Assembly (NCBI RefSeq): GCF_036588685.1
Contig: NC_086378.1
Location: 25,087,578 to 25,151,577, forward strand
DNA from: Mytilus trossulus
Taxonomy: Eukaryota; Mollusca; Bivalvia; Mytilida; Mytilidae
Direction: 5' to 3'
Length of the DNA stretch: 64,000 nucleotides
Shown here: piece after piece, positions 11,982 to 23,415 of the stretch
Position numbering within the stretch: position 1 is the first letter of the stretch
Layout: each line of letters starts with the position of its first letter
The notes under the pieces: model-generated
The model's input: only the letters and a program-made list of their open reading frames with translations
The model's database searches: none
What the model was told of the DNA's origin: nothing
Made by a program: the position numbers and the translations under genes

Positions 11982-13867
11982 TCACATATTTATTTTAATA
12001 AAGGTATTATAACCAGCAACTACATCAACATCATCAATATTAAAAGACTGATATAAACAACAGTACTGTTTATTGTATGTAAATGATGAGCACACTGAAT
12101 TTCTGAAACACAACATCGCACAATCTACCACATTTGTGGCATTGTCTGTATAGAGCGTGGATACACTAGGCTTTAGTTTAATATTAGGCCAAGCCATGTC
12201 ATAAATCGACGACTGTAAGTTTTGACCTATTGGTGACGATATCAAACTAGATAGAACAGTTGTATCCATCTTAATAATGTCTTGGTTAGTTGCACTTTCT
12301 GTCTCTGCCGTGGATACGTCTCTTGTTTGTGTTTTCTCAGTGACAAATTGTGTTTGCGTTTTCATGGTGACTGATTGTGTTTGTGTTTTCTCAGTGACCG
12401 GTTGTGTTTGTGATTTCTCAGTGACCGGTTGTGTTTGTCTTTGCTCAGAGACCGGTTGTGTTTGTCTTTGGTCAGTGACCGGTTGTGCTTGAACAGAATC
12501 TTGATCAGGTAGATCAAGGGCAGCTTCTCCAAAACCACAGATTACAATATCCAACTTTGATGCCACTGAAATTTAAAATAAAAACATTGTTTTGATTAAA
12601 CCAGGTAACTGTTGTGACTGTGTGACTTCAATTAAACTTGAAATTCATTCCATTTACTAATTGAACTTCAACGATTTGACTGAATTGGGTAAATTGCTAG
12701 TTTTCTGCAAGTATATAATTAACTAGATTAGGAAAGTTTTGTGTTTTCTCTGAAATTGCACGAATATTGGCGTACAGGACAATTCAAACACCTCATTGTA
12801 TTTAATCTACATTTATTATCAGTAAAGGGAGGTTAAAGGTTGAATAAGCTAAACTGTACTTGGTTACTGTGTACTGATCTTTTTTTCTTTTTTTACCATG
12901 ACGTTGTTGGTTTATTTTCGACTATCAGATGAAAATAAGAAGATGTGGTTTTATTGTCAATGAGACAATTCTACACAAAATGATATCAGTATTAACAACT
13001 TAATGTCATCGTATAACCTTTAAAAACGACCATAGTCCATACCACATAGTCAGCTATAAAATTTCCCGAACTGACAAATGTAAAGCAATCCAAACATCAG
13101 ACAGATACAAATAGAAAAAAAACATCTTCCAAAACACAGAGTAGATGTTGCAGGATACTCATACATCCCCATCACATAAACTATCAATTTGTACACATCT
13201 AACGGATTTAGTGATCGAAACGAAGGCATTAAGTGTCAGAGAAAACCATGACCTTTGTTCAATGCCAATTTTTTTATGAATTTGAGTGTCCTTTTGGTAA
13301 CTTTCGACTCTCTCTTAGAGCCATCTCAGATTAGCGGGTTTTTTTTAAAAGTATTTCCGGTCAGAATGGTCTTTTGACAGTCATTGAAACACATGAAATA
13401 TCGAATGAAAACTTATCTGCTGCAGATTTAAAAAAAACAACGAAAAAAAACCAACGAATTATTTAATTTCACTTGCTAATTTTTTATTCAACCCAGCCTT
13501 ATACGTATATTACCACGGTTTCAAACGACTTACCATAATATAGAAATAACAAAAGAATAAAGTAAAAATAGATATAACAGAAAGCAACAAACGAAAACCC
13601 CAAATTACAGGCTTCCGACTTCGGACAGGCATGACTTAACATATCAAGGTTTATATATTGGCAATCATGAAAATAAAGAAAAGGGCTAATGGAGGAAAAG
13701 ACAAAGAGACATCAAACCATTTAAAAAATGAATTAAAAAAAACATTGTACCTGGCAATGACAGTATGAAGAGTGATTAAGATGAGTAAATATTTAATAAA
13801 ACTACAAAGACAAACAAAATATTAACTTACCATATAGAATAATAATCATTATCATGCAGAAATTCAT
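11982..13867 (-). CDS. secreted PAN/apple-like protein with short nonapeptide array (family copy 2)
   Basis: Two minus-strand exons: 13867-13831 (37 nt; MNFCMIMIIILY) and 12565-11982, with a 1265-bp phase-1 GT-AG intron, giving 206 aa. The signal peptide continues into VASKLDIVICGFG. A spacer (EAALDLPDQD) precedes about seven nonapeptides of the type EKTQTQPVT, then a Ser/Thr-rich linker and the C-terminal cysteine domain (DMAWPNIKLK...CAMLCFRNSVCSSFTY...CCLYQSF...GYNTFIKINM). Five cysteines and the aromatic core match the PAN/apple pattern. The first exon has the same length and splice phase as its paralogs. A secreted or extracellular-matrix protein is inferred; ligand and process are unknown. 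The antisense frame over the repeat array is also open but is an artefact of the repeat. Confidence 0.78.
12932..13270 (+). repeat. diverged longer copy of the GAAGATGTGG dispersed repeat in the intron of PAN copy 2
   Basis: The head (AAGAAGATGTGG...CAATGAGACAATTC) and middle (CATAGTCAGCTATAAAA, GACAAATGTAAAGCAATCC) are recognisable. The end, around CCATGACCTTTGTTCAATGCC, matches the tail of the copy at 46480-47260. A further tail-only fragment (ATTACAGGCTTCCGACTT) lies at about 13540-13660. Confidence 0.6.
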
Positions 13868-14220
13868 AGTAATATAGATCCTGATTTTTTAAATGTTCAA
13901 GGTTTGCTTATAACATTACGTATATGGATGGCTCTTTTGGAACCAAACCTCAGTGTTAATATATATTTTTGGTCAACTCTGATCGTGACAGACTTCTTAT
14001 GAAATTTTAAGTGCATTCTATTATTGATAGAGAGTTGTTTTACTTCCCTAGACACAACTGTTACATTAGACTGGTCTTTCAACACAAAAGAACAATCGAT
14101 TCCTTTACTATAGAAATAAATGCAAATGAAGACACTTATGCATGATATTCATGCATACGTACTCGGTATATACCAGCTTGTTGGAAAATGTCTCCGTGGG
14201 AAATTAATTTCCTTATTCTA
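13868..14220 (-). promoter_or_regulatory. upstream region of PAN copy 2, conserved with copies 1 and 3
   Basis: Ordered shared blocks include TTTTAAGTGCATTCTATTAT (14006), ACAACTGTTACATTAGACTG with TCTTTCAACA (14055), and TATAGAAATAAATGCAAATG (14110). A TATA-like GTTATAAG reads on the minus strand at 13908-13915, about 45 bp upstream of the ATG. Conservation across duplicates may reflect regulation or only recent duplication. Confidence 0.5.
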
Positions 14221-15316
14221 AACCTACATAATTAGTTTAAAAAATTTAACTCTAGAATGTATACATATTCTTCTGTTTTGAAATTGAAAGGTATATGCAC
14301 ATCTCTGAGCAAGATCTTCAATTAAAAACGGAAGCATGTCAACACCATTATAAAAAAATCATTTTACACGACATAAAAGATGATTTCAATAGGAATAACA
14401 CTAGTCATGATTAGTGAGTCTTTTTGTCACAAGATTTCAAAAAGCGGGTATTTAGACCGTTATACGACAAATATTATAAATTTCTAAGAAATCCATGTTA
14501 TTTGTAAGAAAAAAAAAGGATGATTGTGACTGTTTCAAAATAACAATCGTTTTTTATTAAAAAGGACTGTTATAAATTGATAGTATATTTATAACGGAAC
14601 TTAAAAAGAAGAAAAATTGATGGGTCCATTTGCTTGTTTTGTTTTTTTTAGACATAAGCAATTGAAAATGTGGCGGTAAATGATTCTCTCTAGATTTTTC
14701 ATATAATTAACATTAGCAACATTTTACTTTCAAAAACCATAAAAAAAAAACCACCCATAATTTTACAACTTTAACAATCCTGTATCGTTAAATGTACAAA
14801 GAGTGGAGCATTCTTTAAACATTGTTAACGACACATCGCATTTGATAAACGTTCGCATTCTGACAGGACGACACAGCCAAACAGACGCTAAACATTGACA
14901 ATATTTTTACTGATGATCGGAGGCAGACCAAACGTGATCTTTTTTTATATTACCCGGTCATCCTTTTGTATCTATTGTACAGAAGATAGATGACTTCCCT
15001 ACAGAACAAAAGAATACATCAGTCAAATATCATAGTCTCATAGCAACTTTGCCTCTCAATTTATGACAGTAATGGTGTTTGTTAGTACTCATCTGCTTTG
15101 CCCTTCTTTGGTTTTTTAATTACGACACCTGATCTAAACAGGTATAGATGCCTACCTGATCTAAACAGGTATAAATGCCTGTCAAAAAATCTTATCAGTT
15201 TAAAGAAATAAAACGAAGATATCAGGTTTACAATAAAGATTCAAATGAGTTTCTAAAGGTGTAATATCAAACAAAAGTCAATGTACTGAAAATGAACGAA
15301 TAAGGCAAAAACTACT
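14221..15316. other. spacer between PAN copies 2 and 3; no gene
   Basis: The left half still matches the distal upstream region of copy 3. A stretch at about 14525-14720 resembles part of intron 1 of the LamG-PAN gene (45575-45740). A 27-bp tandem duplication (ACCTGATCTAAACAGGTATA...) lies at about 15127-15181. No coding sequence was seen. Confidence 0.45.
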
Positions 15317-18300
15317 TCAAATATTTGTTTTGATAAAGGTATTATACCCAGCAACTGCATCAACATCACTAACATTAAAAGATTGATACAAACAGCAGTA
15401 CTGTTTATTGTATGTAAATGATGTGCATTTTGAATTTTTGAAACACAATACAGCGCACTCCACTTCAGTTGTAGCATTTTCTGTATAGAGCGGGGATACA
15501 CTAGACTTTAGTTTGATATTAGGCCAAGCCAAGTCATAAATCGACCACTGTAAGTTTTGAACGATTGTTGGCGATATCAAGCTGGATGGAACAGTTGTAT
15601 CGTACGCAAAGAAGGCTGATGTAACTGCACTGGTTGTATCTGCCGTCGATACGTTGTGTGTGTGTGTTTTCTCGGTGACCAATTGTGTTTGTGCTTTCTC
15701 AGAAACTGGTTGTGTTTTCTCGGAACCAAGTTGTGTTTGTGCTTTGTCAGTTACCGTTTGTGTTTTTGATTTCTCAGTGCCCGTTTGTGTTTGTGCTGTC
15801 TTAGTGACCTGTTGTGTTTGTGTTTCCTCAGCGACGGTTTGTGTTTGTGATTTCTCTGTGACCTGTTGTGTTTGTGCTGTCTTAGTGACCTGTTGTGTTT
15901 GTGCTGTCTTAGTGACCTGTTGTGTTTGTGTTTCCTCAGCGACGGTTTGTGTTTGTGATTTCTCTGTGACCTGTTGTGTTTGTCCTTTCTCAGTGACCGG
16001 TTGTGCTCCTGTTTTCTCAATGACTGAGTATGCCTCTGTTTTCTCAATGACCGGTTGTGCTTCTGTTTTCTCAATAATAGGTTGTGCTTCTGTTTTCTCA
16101 GTGACCGGTTGTGCTTCTGTTTTCTCAGTGACCGGTTGTGATTCTGTTTTCTCAGTGTCCAGTTGTGCTTCTGTTTTCTCAATGACCGGTTGTACTTCTG
16201 TTTTCTCAGTGACCAGTTGTGCTTCTGTTTTCTCAGTGACCGGTTGTGCGTCTATTTTCTCAGTGACTGGTTGTGCTTCTGTTTTCTCAATGACCGGTTT
16301 TGTTTCTGTTTTCTCAGTGACTGAGTGTGTTTTTATTTTCTCAGTGACCGGTTGTGCTTCTGCTTTCTCAGTGACTGGTTGTGCATTTGTTTTCTCAGTG
16401 ACCGGTTGTGCCTCTGTTTTCTCAATGACTGAATGTGCATTTGTTTTTTCATTGACCAGTTGTGCTTCTGTTTTCTCAATGACCGGTTGTGCTTCTGTTT
16501 TCTCATTGAAGATTTGTGCATCTGTTTTCTCAGTGACCGGTTGTGCTTCTGTTTTCTCAGTGACTGGTGTTACTTCTGTTTTCTCATCGACTGATTGTGC
16601 TTCTGTTTTCTCAGTGACTGGTTGTGCTTCTGTTTTCTCAATGACTGGTTGTGCTTCCGTTTTCTCAATGACCGGTTGTGCTTCTGTTTTTTCAATGTCA
16701 GGTTGTGCATCTGCTTTCTCAGTGACCGGTTGTGCTTCTGTTTTTTCAGTGACCGATTGTGCTTCTGTTTCTTCAATGGCCGATTTTATTTCTGTTTTCT
16801 CAGTGACTGGTTGTGCTACTGTTTTCCAAGTGACTGGTTGTGCTTCTGTTTTCTCAATGACTGGTTGTGCTTCTGTTTTCTCAATGACTGGTTGTGCTTC
16901 TGTTTTCTCAATGATAGATTGTGCTTCTGTTGTCTCAATGACCGGTTGCACTTCTGTTTTCAATGTGACTTGTTGTTCTTGAACTAGGTCTTGATCAGGT
17001 GGACGGCCGTCAGCTCCTGGAAAGCCAGATTCACATATTACAATATCCAACTTTAACGCTAAAATAATAAAAAAAAAAAATTGAATTATGTAAATATTGT
17101 GTTTTAAATTATTTTACAAGTCATATGATTTGGTTAGGGTTAGGGTTAACTATTTTTTATAAAAAATGAAATGATTTGACTGGATTAGGTTAATTATTCT
17201 TCAAGTATTATAAACATTCTGTTTTTATGTTAGCCATTACATAAGGGTAGATTTATTTGAAATATTGAAGAAATACCAGTCAGAACAGATTACAAGAGCT
17301 ATTGTTTTCGGTCCTTTGGCTTCAGATATCAAGCGAAAACTGACCTGTGATGACTGTACGTGTTAACATGTCTTAAGAATGTTTTCTTAATACTAGTGTT
17401 AGCTGTATATAAACTTTTTAACATATATCAATGTGCTTTTAAAGAAATGTGCTATGCAATGATTTTTTAAATTTAACTCTGGGAGGTTATACCTGCCTGT
17501 GTCAAAACCCGGATAAAAAAGGGGAATAGTCATAAAAACCAAATATTGCAAATGCTCAAATGTCTTATGTAAAAAGCGCAAATGTCTATTTTTGAAAAGC
17601 GCAAATATCCTATGATTTGAAACGCAAATGTCCAAAAATATAAGCGCAAATGTCCTATGAAAAAGCGCAAAGGTTGCGCGCCGAGTTATTCCGTGATTTA
17701 GCAAAATCAATAAAATCATATGTCATTATATATAATCCCTAGAAGTGACCAGTACATTCTAAAATATGATTTTTACAAATTTCCTGATTTCAAATAAATT
17801 CAAATTCTCATTTAAATCAGTCGGTCCAAGACCACAATTGTCATCCCTTGATGTTCGTTGTTCCGAATATAGTCACTAGTGTTGACAGTGGGTTACTTGC
17901 CACTAGTTTTTATACCCCTTCCAAATTTATTTCTCCATGTTTAATGCCTCAAATTGCAAGTAGGGGGATGAAATTACACTGTAAAAAAATTTGGGTCCAT
18001 AATTTTAAAGGAAAGTAGTGATTTGGTCCAGCTGAAAAAGGTTGAAAATTAGCACTTCGGTAGGTGTCAAAAGATTGCAAGACGCCCTAAACATAAAATT
18101 GTCCATATTTTGAGTTAGAGCCAATGAATTTTTCTATAGTTTTGATATAATTTGACCCAAAAGTAGTATAACACTGTAAAAGTTTCTTTTAGAAAGCGCA
18201 GGCGGGATTTTTTAAATTTTTATTTATGTTCTAAAAGAAATGAACTACGAAATAATTGTGGTCTCGGACCAGTCCATTTGGTAAATGGTTATAATTGTAA

Positions 18301-19040
18301 CACTTTGTATTAATATATACACAGGAGACACAACAAAACATTTGGAAATCTATAGTCATCTATTTACCAAAATACAAAAAAAACTTAAAAAAAAGAAAAA
18401 AAGATTAAAACTACTACACCGAAACGTCGATATATTTTCAAGATAAACCAATATGACTACAAGTATCTTTTGAACAAATTACCGGATAGAATGGTCTTAT
18501 GAAAGTCGGTAAAAAAGAAAGAAAGGCGTCGAAATGGTTGTGCTACAGCTTAAAAGAAACATGAACTATTTCAGTTCACATGCTGAATTTGATACAACCG
18601 TAGTCGATGTAGCCGTTACGTTTACTACCGCCTTTTCAAACTGATTAAAATAATATTACTAAGAAAATGTGGTTTGATTGCAAATGATACGTCAAAGTTC
18701 AGATGATGCGGATTAAAAAACTGTAAGTAATAATACGGCATTCAAAAATGAGCAAACTCTTAACCAGTTTGTCAGCTGTAAAAGGCCTGACATGACAAAC
18801 AGTCAAACATTTCAAAAAATAAGCATATCAAGGTTAATATATGGTAAATCGTTAAAAAAAAGGGAGATACGGAGATAAAGACAACGAACCGGCCAATCAA
18901 TTTAGAAATAACACATCCCATCATGGATATGAACCAAAAACGAGTGACATGTTAAACTTAATACATAAACATTATAGAAAAATAAACAAAATATTTAACT
19001 TACCATATAGAATAACAGCCGTCATCATAGAAAAATTCAT
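15317..19040 (-). CDS. secreted PAN/apple-like protein with about 49 nonapeptide repeats (family copy 3)
   Basis: Two minus-strand exons: 19040-19004 (37 nt; MNFSMMTAVILY) and 17058-15317, with a 1945-bp phase-1 intron, giving 592 aa. The signal peptide runs into ALKLDIVICESGFPGADG. About 49 nonapeptides follow, first of the type EKTEAQPVI/T, then EKSQTQTVA or KTAQTQQVT nearer the C-terminus, nearly all kept at exactly nine residues (one of seven). A Ser/Thr linker leads to the conserved C-terminal domain (YDLAWPNIKLKSSV...CAVLCFKNSKCTSFTY...CCLYQSFNV) ending GYNTFIKTNI. The array is rich in Thr, Glu, Lys and Gln, so it is probably extended, possibly O-glycosylated or cross-linked (inference). 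The first codon of the long open frame, TTG at 17050-17048, is not the real start; the splice model supplies the ATG. Function is unknown. Confidence 0.78.
15654..16975 (-). repeat. 27-bp coding minisatellite within PAN copy 3
   Basis: Each 27-bp unit encodes one nonapeptide. Two subtypes occur in blocks: units encoding KTEAQPV on the right (N-terminal) and KxQTQxV on the left (C-terminal), including a duplicated four-unit block around 15785-15975. Because the period is a multiple of three, the opposite strand is also open for over 400 codons, which should not be taken as a gene. Confidence 0.9.
17548..17690. repeat. short irregular repeats (GCGCAAATGTCCTATG)
   Basis: Five to seven degenerate copies of a GCGCAAATGTC motif with A-rich spacers lie in the intron of PAN copy 3. 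No function is visible. Confidence 0.5.
17819..18274. mobile_element. MITE-like element with GGTCCRAGACCACAATT inverted ends in the intron of PAN copy 3
   Basis: The left end GGTCCAAGACCACAATT (from 17823) is matched inverted by AATTGTGGTCTCGGACC (ending 18270). Both sides are flanked by AGTC (17819-17822 and 18271-18274), a possible 4-bp target duplication. The interior has no transposase frame. Confidence 0.6.
18655..18900 (+). repeat. diverged copy of the GAAGATGTGG dispersed repeat
   Basis: AAGAAAATGTGGTTTGATTGC, GCATTCAAAAATGAGCAAAC, CAGCTGTAAAAGGCC and GACAAACAGTCAAAC follow the order of the family. It lies in the intron of PAN copy 3, just inside the donor site. Confidence 0.5.
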
Positions 19041-19440
19041 AGTAGATCTCGATGTTTCAGATTTTAAAGGTTACTTTAAACTAAAGCTTTTGCTTGTACA
19101 ACTGTGTGATTGTATGAAATATATATAGTCTAAATCCTTTGGAACAAGACTTCAGATAAATATATTCTTGATTAACTCTTATTGTAACATACTAATTGGG
19201 TGATTTTAAGTGCAATTTATCATTAGTGGTTTTACTATAACACAACTGTTACATTAGATTGGTCTTTCAACAAATGAAAGAAAAAATAACTGATTGCTTC
19301 GGAATAAACAAAAGCAGCATAAGTTATAGAAATAAATGCAAATCAAGACACTTGTCAGAATAGATTCACGCAAACATACTCGGTACATATATACATGGTG
19401 GGAAATCTATGCGTGTGAAATAAAAACATTTGCTTGTTTG
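19041..19440 (-). promoter_or_regulatory. upstream region of PAN copy 3, conserved with other copies
   Basis: A TATATATA-type box lies at 19119-19127 on the minus strand, about 80 bp upstream of the ATG. Shared blocks are TTTTAAGTGCA (19202), ACAACTGTTACATTAGATTG with TCTTTCAACAAATGAAAG (19240) and TATAGAAATAAATGCAAATC (19325). Similarity with copy 2 continues leftward on the gene's own 5' side to about 19680. Confidence 0.5.
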
Positions 19441-20009
19441 AAACCTATGTTTCTACTGTTTTCAACTTGAAATAATTTGCAGAACTCTGGATGAGATCAG
19501 TTAAAATAGTGCAGTATGTCAGTGATTATAGAAAATCCATTTCACACAACAAAAACGTACATTTCAATTGGAATGTCACAGGATTTTTTTTTATTAGGAA
19601 ATATTTTGTCAAAAGGATTGAAATAGCATATTTTCTTAAAGTTATAGAGAACACACTTCTTAATTAATTTCTTTCTAGAATAATTCCATTTTACATACAT
19701 GTAGTTTTAGAGCTTGAATACAATGTCAACCATCATACGGCCATAAGAAAATCTTTATACTTTTAACAGTAAAGTCAGGGATCCGGTAAAGACAAAATTA
19801 TAAATAAATATTAAAATTATATTAATAATATTTATATATCTCATTTAAAAGTGAAATAAACTTTTCTGCAACGGAGTTCAGGATCGAGTCAGTTGTCACT
19901 TTGAATGAACGAACAGATGCCTCTGGTCAAATGAATAGATGACTATGCTACAGCATTAGAATAAATCAGTAGTAATTCAGTCATTTTCAAAGGTGTAGTT
20001 TCAAACCAG

Positions 20010-20100
20010 AATAAAAGGGGAGTCCAACCATATGTCCCTTTCAAAAGCATTGATTGTTAAAAGAGTGGGTCCAACCCCCGCACCCCTAGATCTGCCTCTG
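20010..20100 (+). repeat. dispersed short repeat, family B fragment
   Basis: AGTCCAACCATATGTCCC and the CATTGATTGTTAAAAGAG segment match the copy at 3055-3150. The right end (CTAGATCTGCC) corresponds to the GATCCGCC terminus. Confidence 0.5.
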
Positions 20101-21347
20101 AAAAATATCGTGGCGGAAAGCTAAGCTGCTATGCAATCTTTGGCAGCCTTTATTCCAATATATTTTTACATTTTCAGGTGACCAGGTAATTACCATAAAA
20201 CCCACCACAACGGTTCATTTTTTTTTTTAGCTTAAACAAGAATTTCATCATAAAATGTCTTCGTTTATTTTATATATATTAAAATTCCTTCAATTTTATT
20301 ACATTATTGTTTTTACATTTGTCCTTATAAGACACGTATTTTGGACAAGTTTAATTACGGGATATAGTTTCACAAATCAGGACCTCTTCAGGACTAAGAT
20401 GCATACTCAGACCTCCCTAAGACACCGCAGAAGCCATTACTTCTGTAAAACCGAATTTAGTGAAATACCTTTAACGGGTCATACAAACAGAGAAGGTGTG
20501 TTTGAATAACGAAAAATCAAAAGCTTAGTTTTACTACAATTGTTTCAATTTTAAATGTTTTTTTCAAAAGTATTTTCCATATATAAAAATACAAACCAAC
20601 TTGATGGTAATCCACGATAAAAAATAAGCTATTTTCCATGTTGTATTCATATCTGCTGGAACATAATACATGTATATTACCCAGATCTGTGTTTGCAAAT
20701 ACGTTTATATAAAATGAAGCTGAAATCTTGAATCATCAATTAGACAGTTAGTTTTATCTTTTTTTACTGGACTAGTGCATTTTTGTTCAGTGCTCCAACT
20801 ATGGATTAAGAGATCATTTATAAGCATTGGTCTGTTCAAAGTCAGTTGTTCATATTTGACATAATAATTAACAACACATACATTAAGTCTTGTTGGTTGA
20901 TTATTTGATGTACAGTCGCAAATATTTCATGCATATTTAGAGCAAAAATAAAGATATAAATATTTAATTTCGTTCCGTTAAATCCATTTTTTTAAAAAGT
21001 AAATTATTCTTTTCCACTGATAAATTGTAGTGATTTCTATATATTTTAAAAATGTATCAAGGATTCATGGTATTTCAGGTACATGTAATGCTTCGTGCAA
21101 AAGAGGTTTCTTGGCTTTTAGAGAATTATAGTTTCAATTTAACTTCAAACAAAAAGGACAGTTTCTGTAATAAGATCAATTGGATTTATATTTACATAAC
21201 ATGTGATTGATTTTCAACTATAAACTATAACCCCGGCCCCCTTTATGATCCAAAACGTTTAATTGAATATTTCTAAAAATCGAGAGGGAGCTTACATCCA
21301 TAGATAGAAACAATTCACCAAATTTTTATGGGAAATCGTGAAAGCAG

Positions 21348-21511
21348 GTTGTAGTTATTGTACGACATGTTGACGACAGACAAACAGTCAGACAACGGTA
21401 TACCATAATTTGTTCCGTCTAAAATACAGGTTGTAATTATTGTACGACATGTTGACGACAGACAAACGGTCAGACAACGGTATACCATAATTCGTCCTGT
21501 CCAAAACACAG
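21348..21511. repeat. 82-bp tandem duplication
   Basis: Two adjacent copies (21348-21429, 21430-21511) share GTTGTARTTATTGTACGAC through AACGGTATACCATAATT with a few substitutions. An open frame over it merely repeats the same peptide twice. Confidence 0.9.
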
Positions 21512-21534
21512 GCGTTTAAAAAGTTATCAGGATT

Positions 21535-21680
21535 ATAATTTATTACGCCTGACGCGTGTTTCGTCTACATAAGACTCATCAGCGACGCTCAGATCAAATT
21601 AAAAAAAATGTCATTATAAAGCTTTAAAAATACAAAATTGAAGAGCATTGAGGACTCAAAATTCCAAAAAAAAAAGCCAA
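21535..21680 (+). repeat. copy of the CGTTTCGTCTACA-AAGACTCATCAG dispersed repeat
   Basis: The TTTCGTCTACATAAGACTC segment and downstream GAAGAGCATTGAGGACTC match the internal part of the roughly 640-bp units at 50724 onward, so this is a separate, diverged family member. Confidence 0.65.
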
Positions 21681-22078
21681 ATACGACTACGGTAATCTAT
21701 TTCTAGGATAAGAAAAGTTTTCGAAAATTCAAAGTTTTATAAACAGGAAATTTATAAAAAAGACGATATAATTGATGTTCATGTCAACACCAAAGTGATA
21801 AGTAGATAAAAATAGATAAAGCTGAAATCTTGAATCAAGATTTTTTTTTTCTAAGTTTGTCTGATGTTTGGTTGAGAGTTAAAAAGTGCTACTTTCTATG
21901 TAACTGTTAATCTGACCATGGTGAAGCAATTGCAGAAAACCTATAAAAAATATTCTTTAATTTATAAAGTGACTTACAAATATCTAATTTTTTTTAGCGA
22001 AAAAAGCTGCTACTGTAGATAACTCAATAATCAAGGAGTTTGACAAGTGCCCAATGGACCTGAAATCGTTTATAGAAT

Positions 22079-22097
22079 GGGGGGGGGGGGGGGGGGG
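22079..22097. repeat. 19-base G homopolymer
   Basis: Uninterrupted G run with no related structure around it. Similar shorter runs lie at 25490-25501 and 27912-27924. Its exact length should be treated with caution because such runs are error-prone. Confidence 0.8.
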
Positions 22098-22729
22098 ATT
22101 ATACATGTATAAGCATTTTCTTTGCAAAGAAATTGTAAATCTACTACATCCAGACTTACTTTAACTACATTTTGCAATTATTTGATTGAAAAAGAAAAAC
22201 GAATTTCACCATTTATTGTATTGTCAAAACATCTATTATTTGTTACATTTGTAAACGGACAAATAGTCGGATTTTAATAAATTACAATCATTTACAATAA
22301 TTTTCAGAATATGCATCAGAAAAATCTTTAATGCTTTTTTGTAAGATAAATGAATTCTGAATTACTTACAGATTTCTTATTATCTTATTATACTATTTTC
22401 ATGAAGATTTCACAGAGACAAAATGTTTTTAAAAGTGATTCAAAGCTGAGACTACTATAACGTTAAAGTCGTTTCAGTTCAAAGTGAATATAATTAAAAC
22501 CTTTAATAAATTTTATCATTTTTAAATTAAAAAATAAATAAAAAATCTTAATTAAAAAAACGTTATTAAGTTTTACGAAAAGAAATATTTATTGGTTTGA
22601 CAAAATTTTTTCTTCTTCTATCTATTCAAAACCAAAAATACATATTAATTTATTTTTTAGAAAATATAAATTATTTTATAATATATATATTTTTTCTATT
22701 TAGTTCGAAAAGTATATTCTAGTAATGAG

Positions 22730-23015
22730 ATGGCATCTAAGATGACACTTAATTTATGGTTTCTTTGTAACCGCCAACGTTTCCGTTACGGTCCCTGATT
22801 TCAGTTGCCCGCCACGAAGACAATACAGGGTCGCACCTTACCCCTAGAATATACCGTGTATTCCAGACATACCGTCGGGAAAATCAGAATTGTATATTCA
22901 GGTGGGTGACTTTAACCAAGAGTTGACAGGGACCTTTGCTATGATAAATACAAACATTACCAGAGACGGTCATTATTCAAATTATAGAAACCCAAGAGAA
23001 CACATCAAGATATAT
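22730..23015 (+). other. candidate 5' exon (GC-richer block ending in a GTGAGT donor)
   Basis: A distinctly GC-richer, CpG-containing block stands out from AT-rich flanks and ends in TATAT|GTGAGTAC, a good splice donor, at 23015. An ATG at 22941 opens a frame of 25 codons (MINTNITRDGHYSNY...) that reaches the donor in phase 0; the frame is open further upstream to about 22846. The FoxH exon at 32089 would accept phase 0 in frame, so this could be an upstream FoxH exon or a non-coding leader. A repeat fragment is also possible. Confidence 0.3.
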
Positions 23016-23249
23016 GTGAGTACATTTTTGATTATTTAATTTACCTATATATAAAGTGATAGAAAGGGAATTTATACTATATTAATTAAGTGTTTGTTAG
23101 ATATGTTATGTTAGGTGTATTGTATATCTGGTAAATCCTTATTGTTGTTAAAACATGTCTTTTATGGGTAACACTAAAGACCTGAAAGTGGACCTGAAAA
23201 GACCTGAAAATATACGACTTAAATTATTCAAACTGCAATAACTTTTTTT

Positions 23250-23415
23250 ATTTAAGAATTGAATGCTTCTTTTTGTAAATTTATTGGGGTGTAAAAGCGT
23301 TGACCGAAGTACATTTTGTATGAAGCGCGGAAGCGCTTTATTCTAAAAATGTACGCACTGTCAACGCTTTTACAACCCTATAAAGTTACAAAAAGAAGCA
23401 TTCAATACTTATAAT
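23250..23415. mobile_element. fold-back (inverted repeat) element, about 165 bp
   Basis: Arms carrying GAATGCTTCTTTTTGTAA and TGTAAAAGCGTTGAC are mirrored as GTCAACGCTTTTACA and TTACAAAAAGAAGCATTC, around a centre GAAGCGCGGAAGCGCTT. Transcribed, it would form a long hairpin. Confidence 0.7.

Larger units (their letters stand above)
19441..22078. other. gene-free stretch with scattered repeats
   Basis: Contains a family B repeat fragment (20010-20100), an 82-bp tandem duplication (21348-21511) and a copy of the CGCGTTTCGTCTACA repeat (21535-21680). A plus-strand open frame at 20255-20509 has a plausible ATG but no recognisable domain, so it is not called. Confidence 0.4.

Noticed and set aside
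15654..16982. 442-codon open frame on the plus strand encoding a Cys/Ser/Val-rich repeat protein
   Set aside because: It is the antisense of the 27-bp coding minisatellite of PAN copy 3. A period divisible by three keeps several frames open, and the minus strand has the splice sites, signal peptide and conserved domain.
17132..17149. Telomere-like GGTTAGGGTTAGGG
   Set aside because: Only about two and a half units, so it is likely chance rather than an interstitial telomere.
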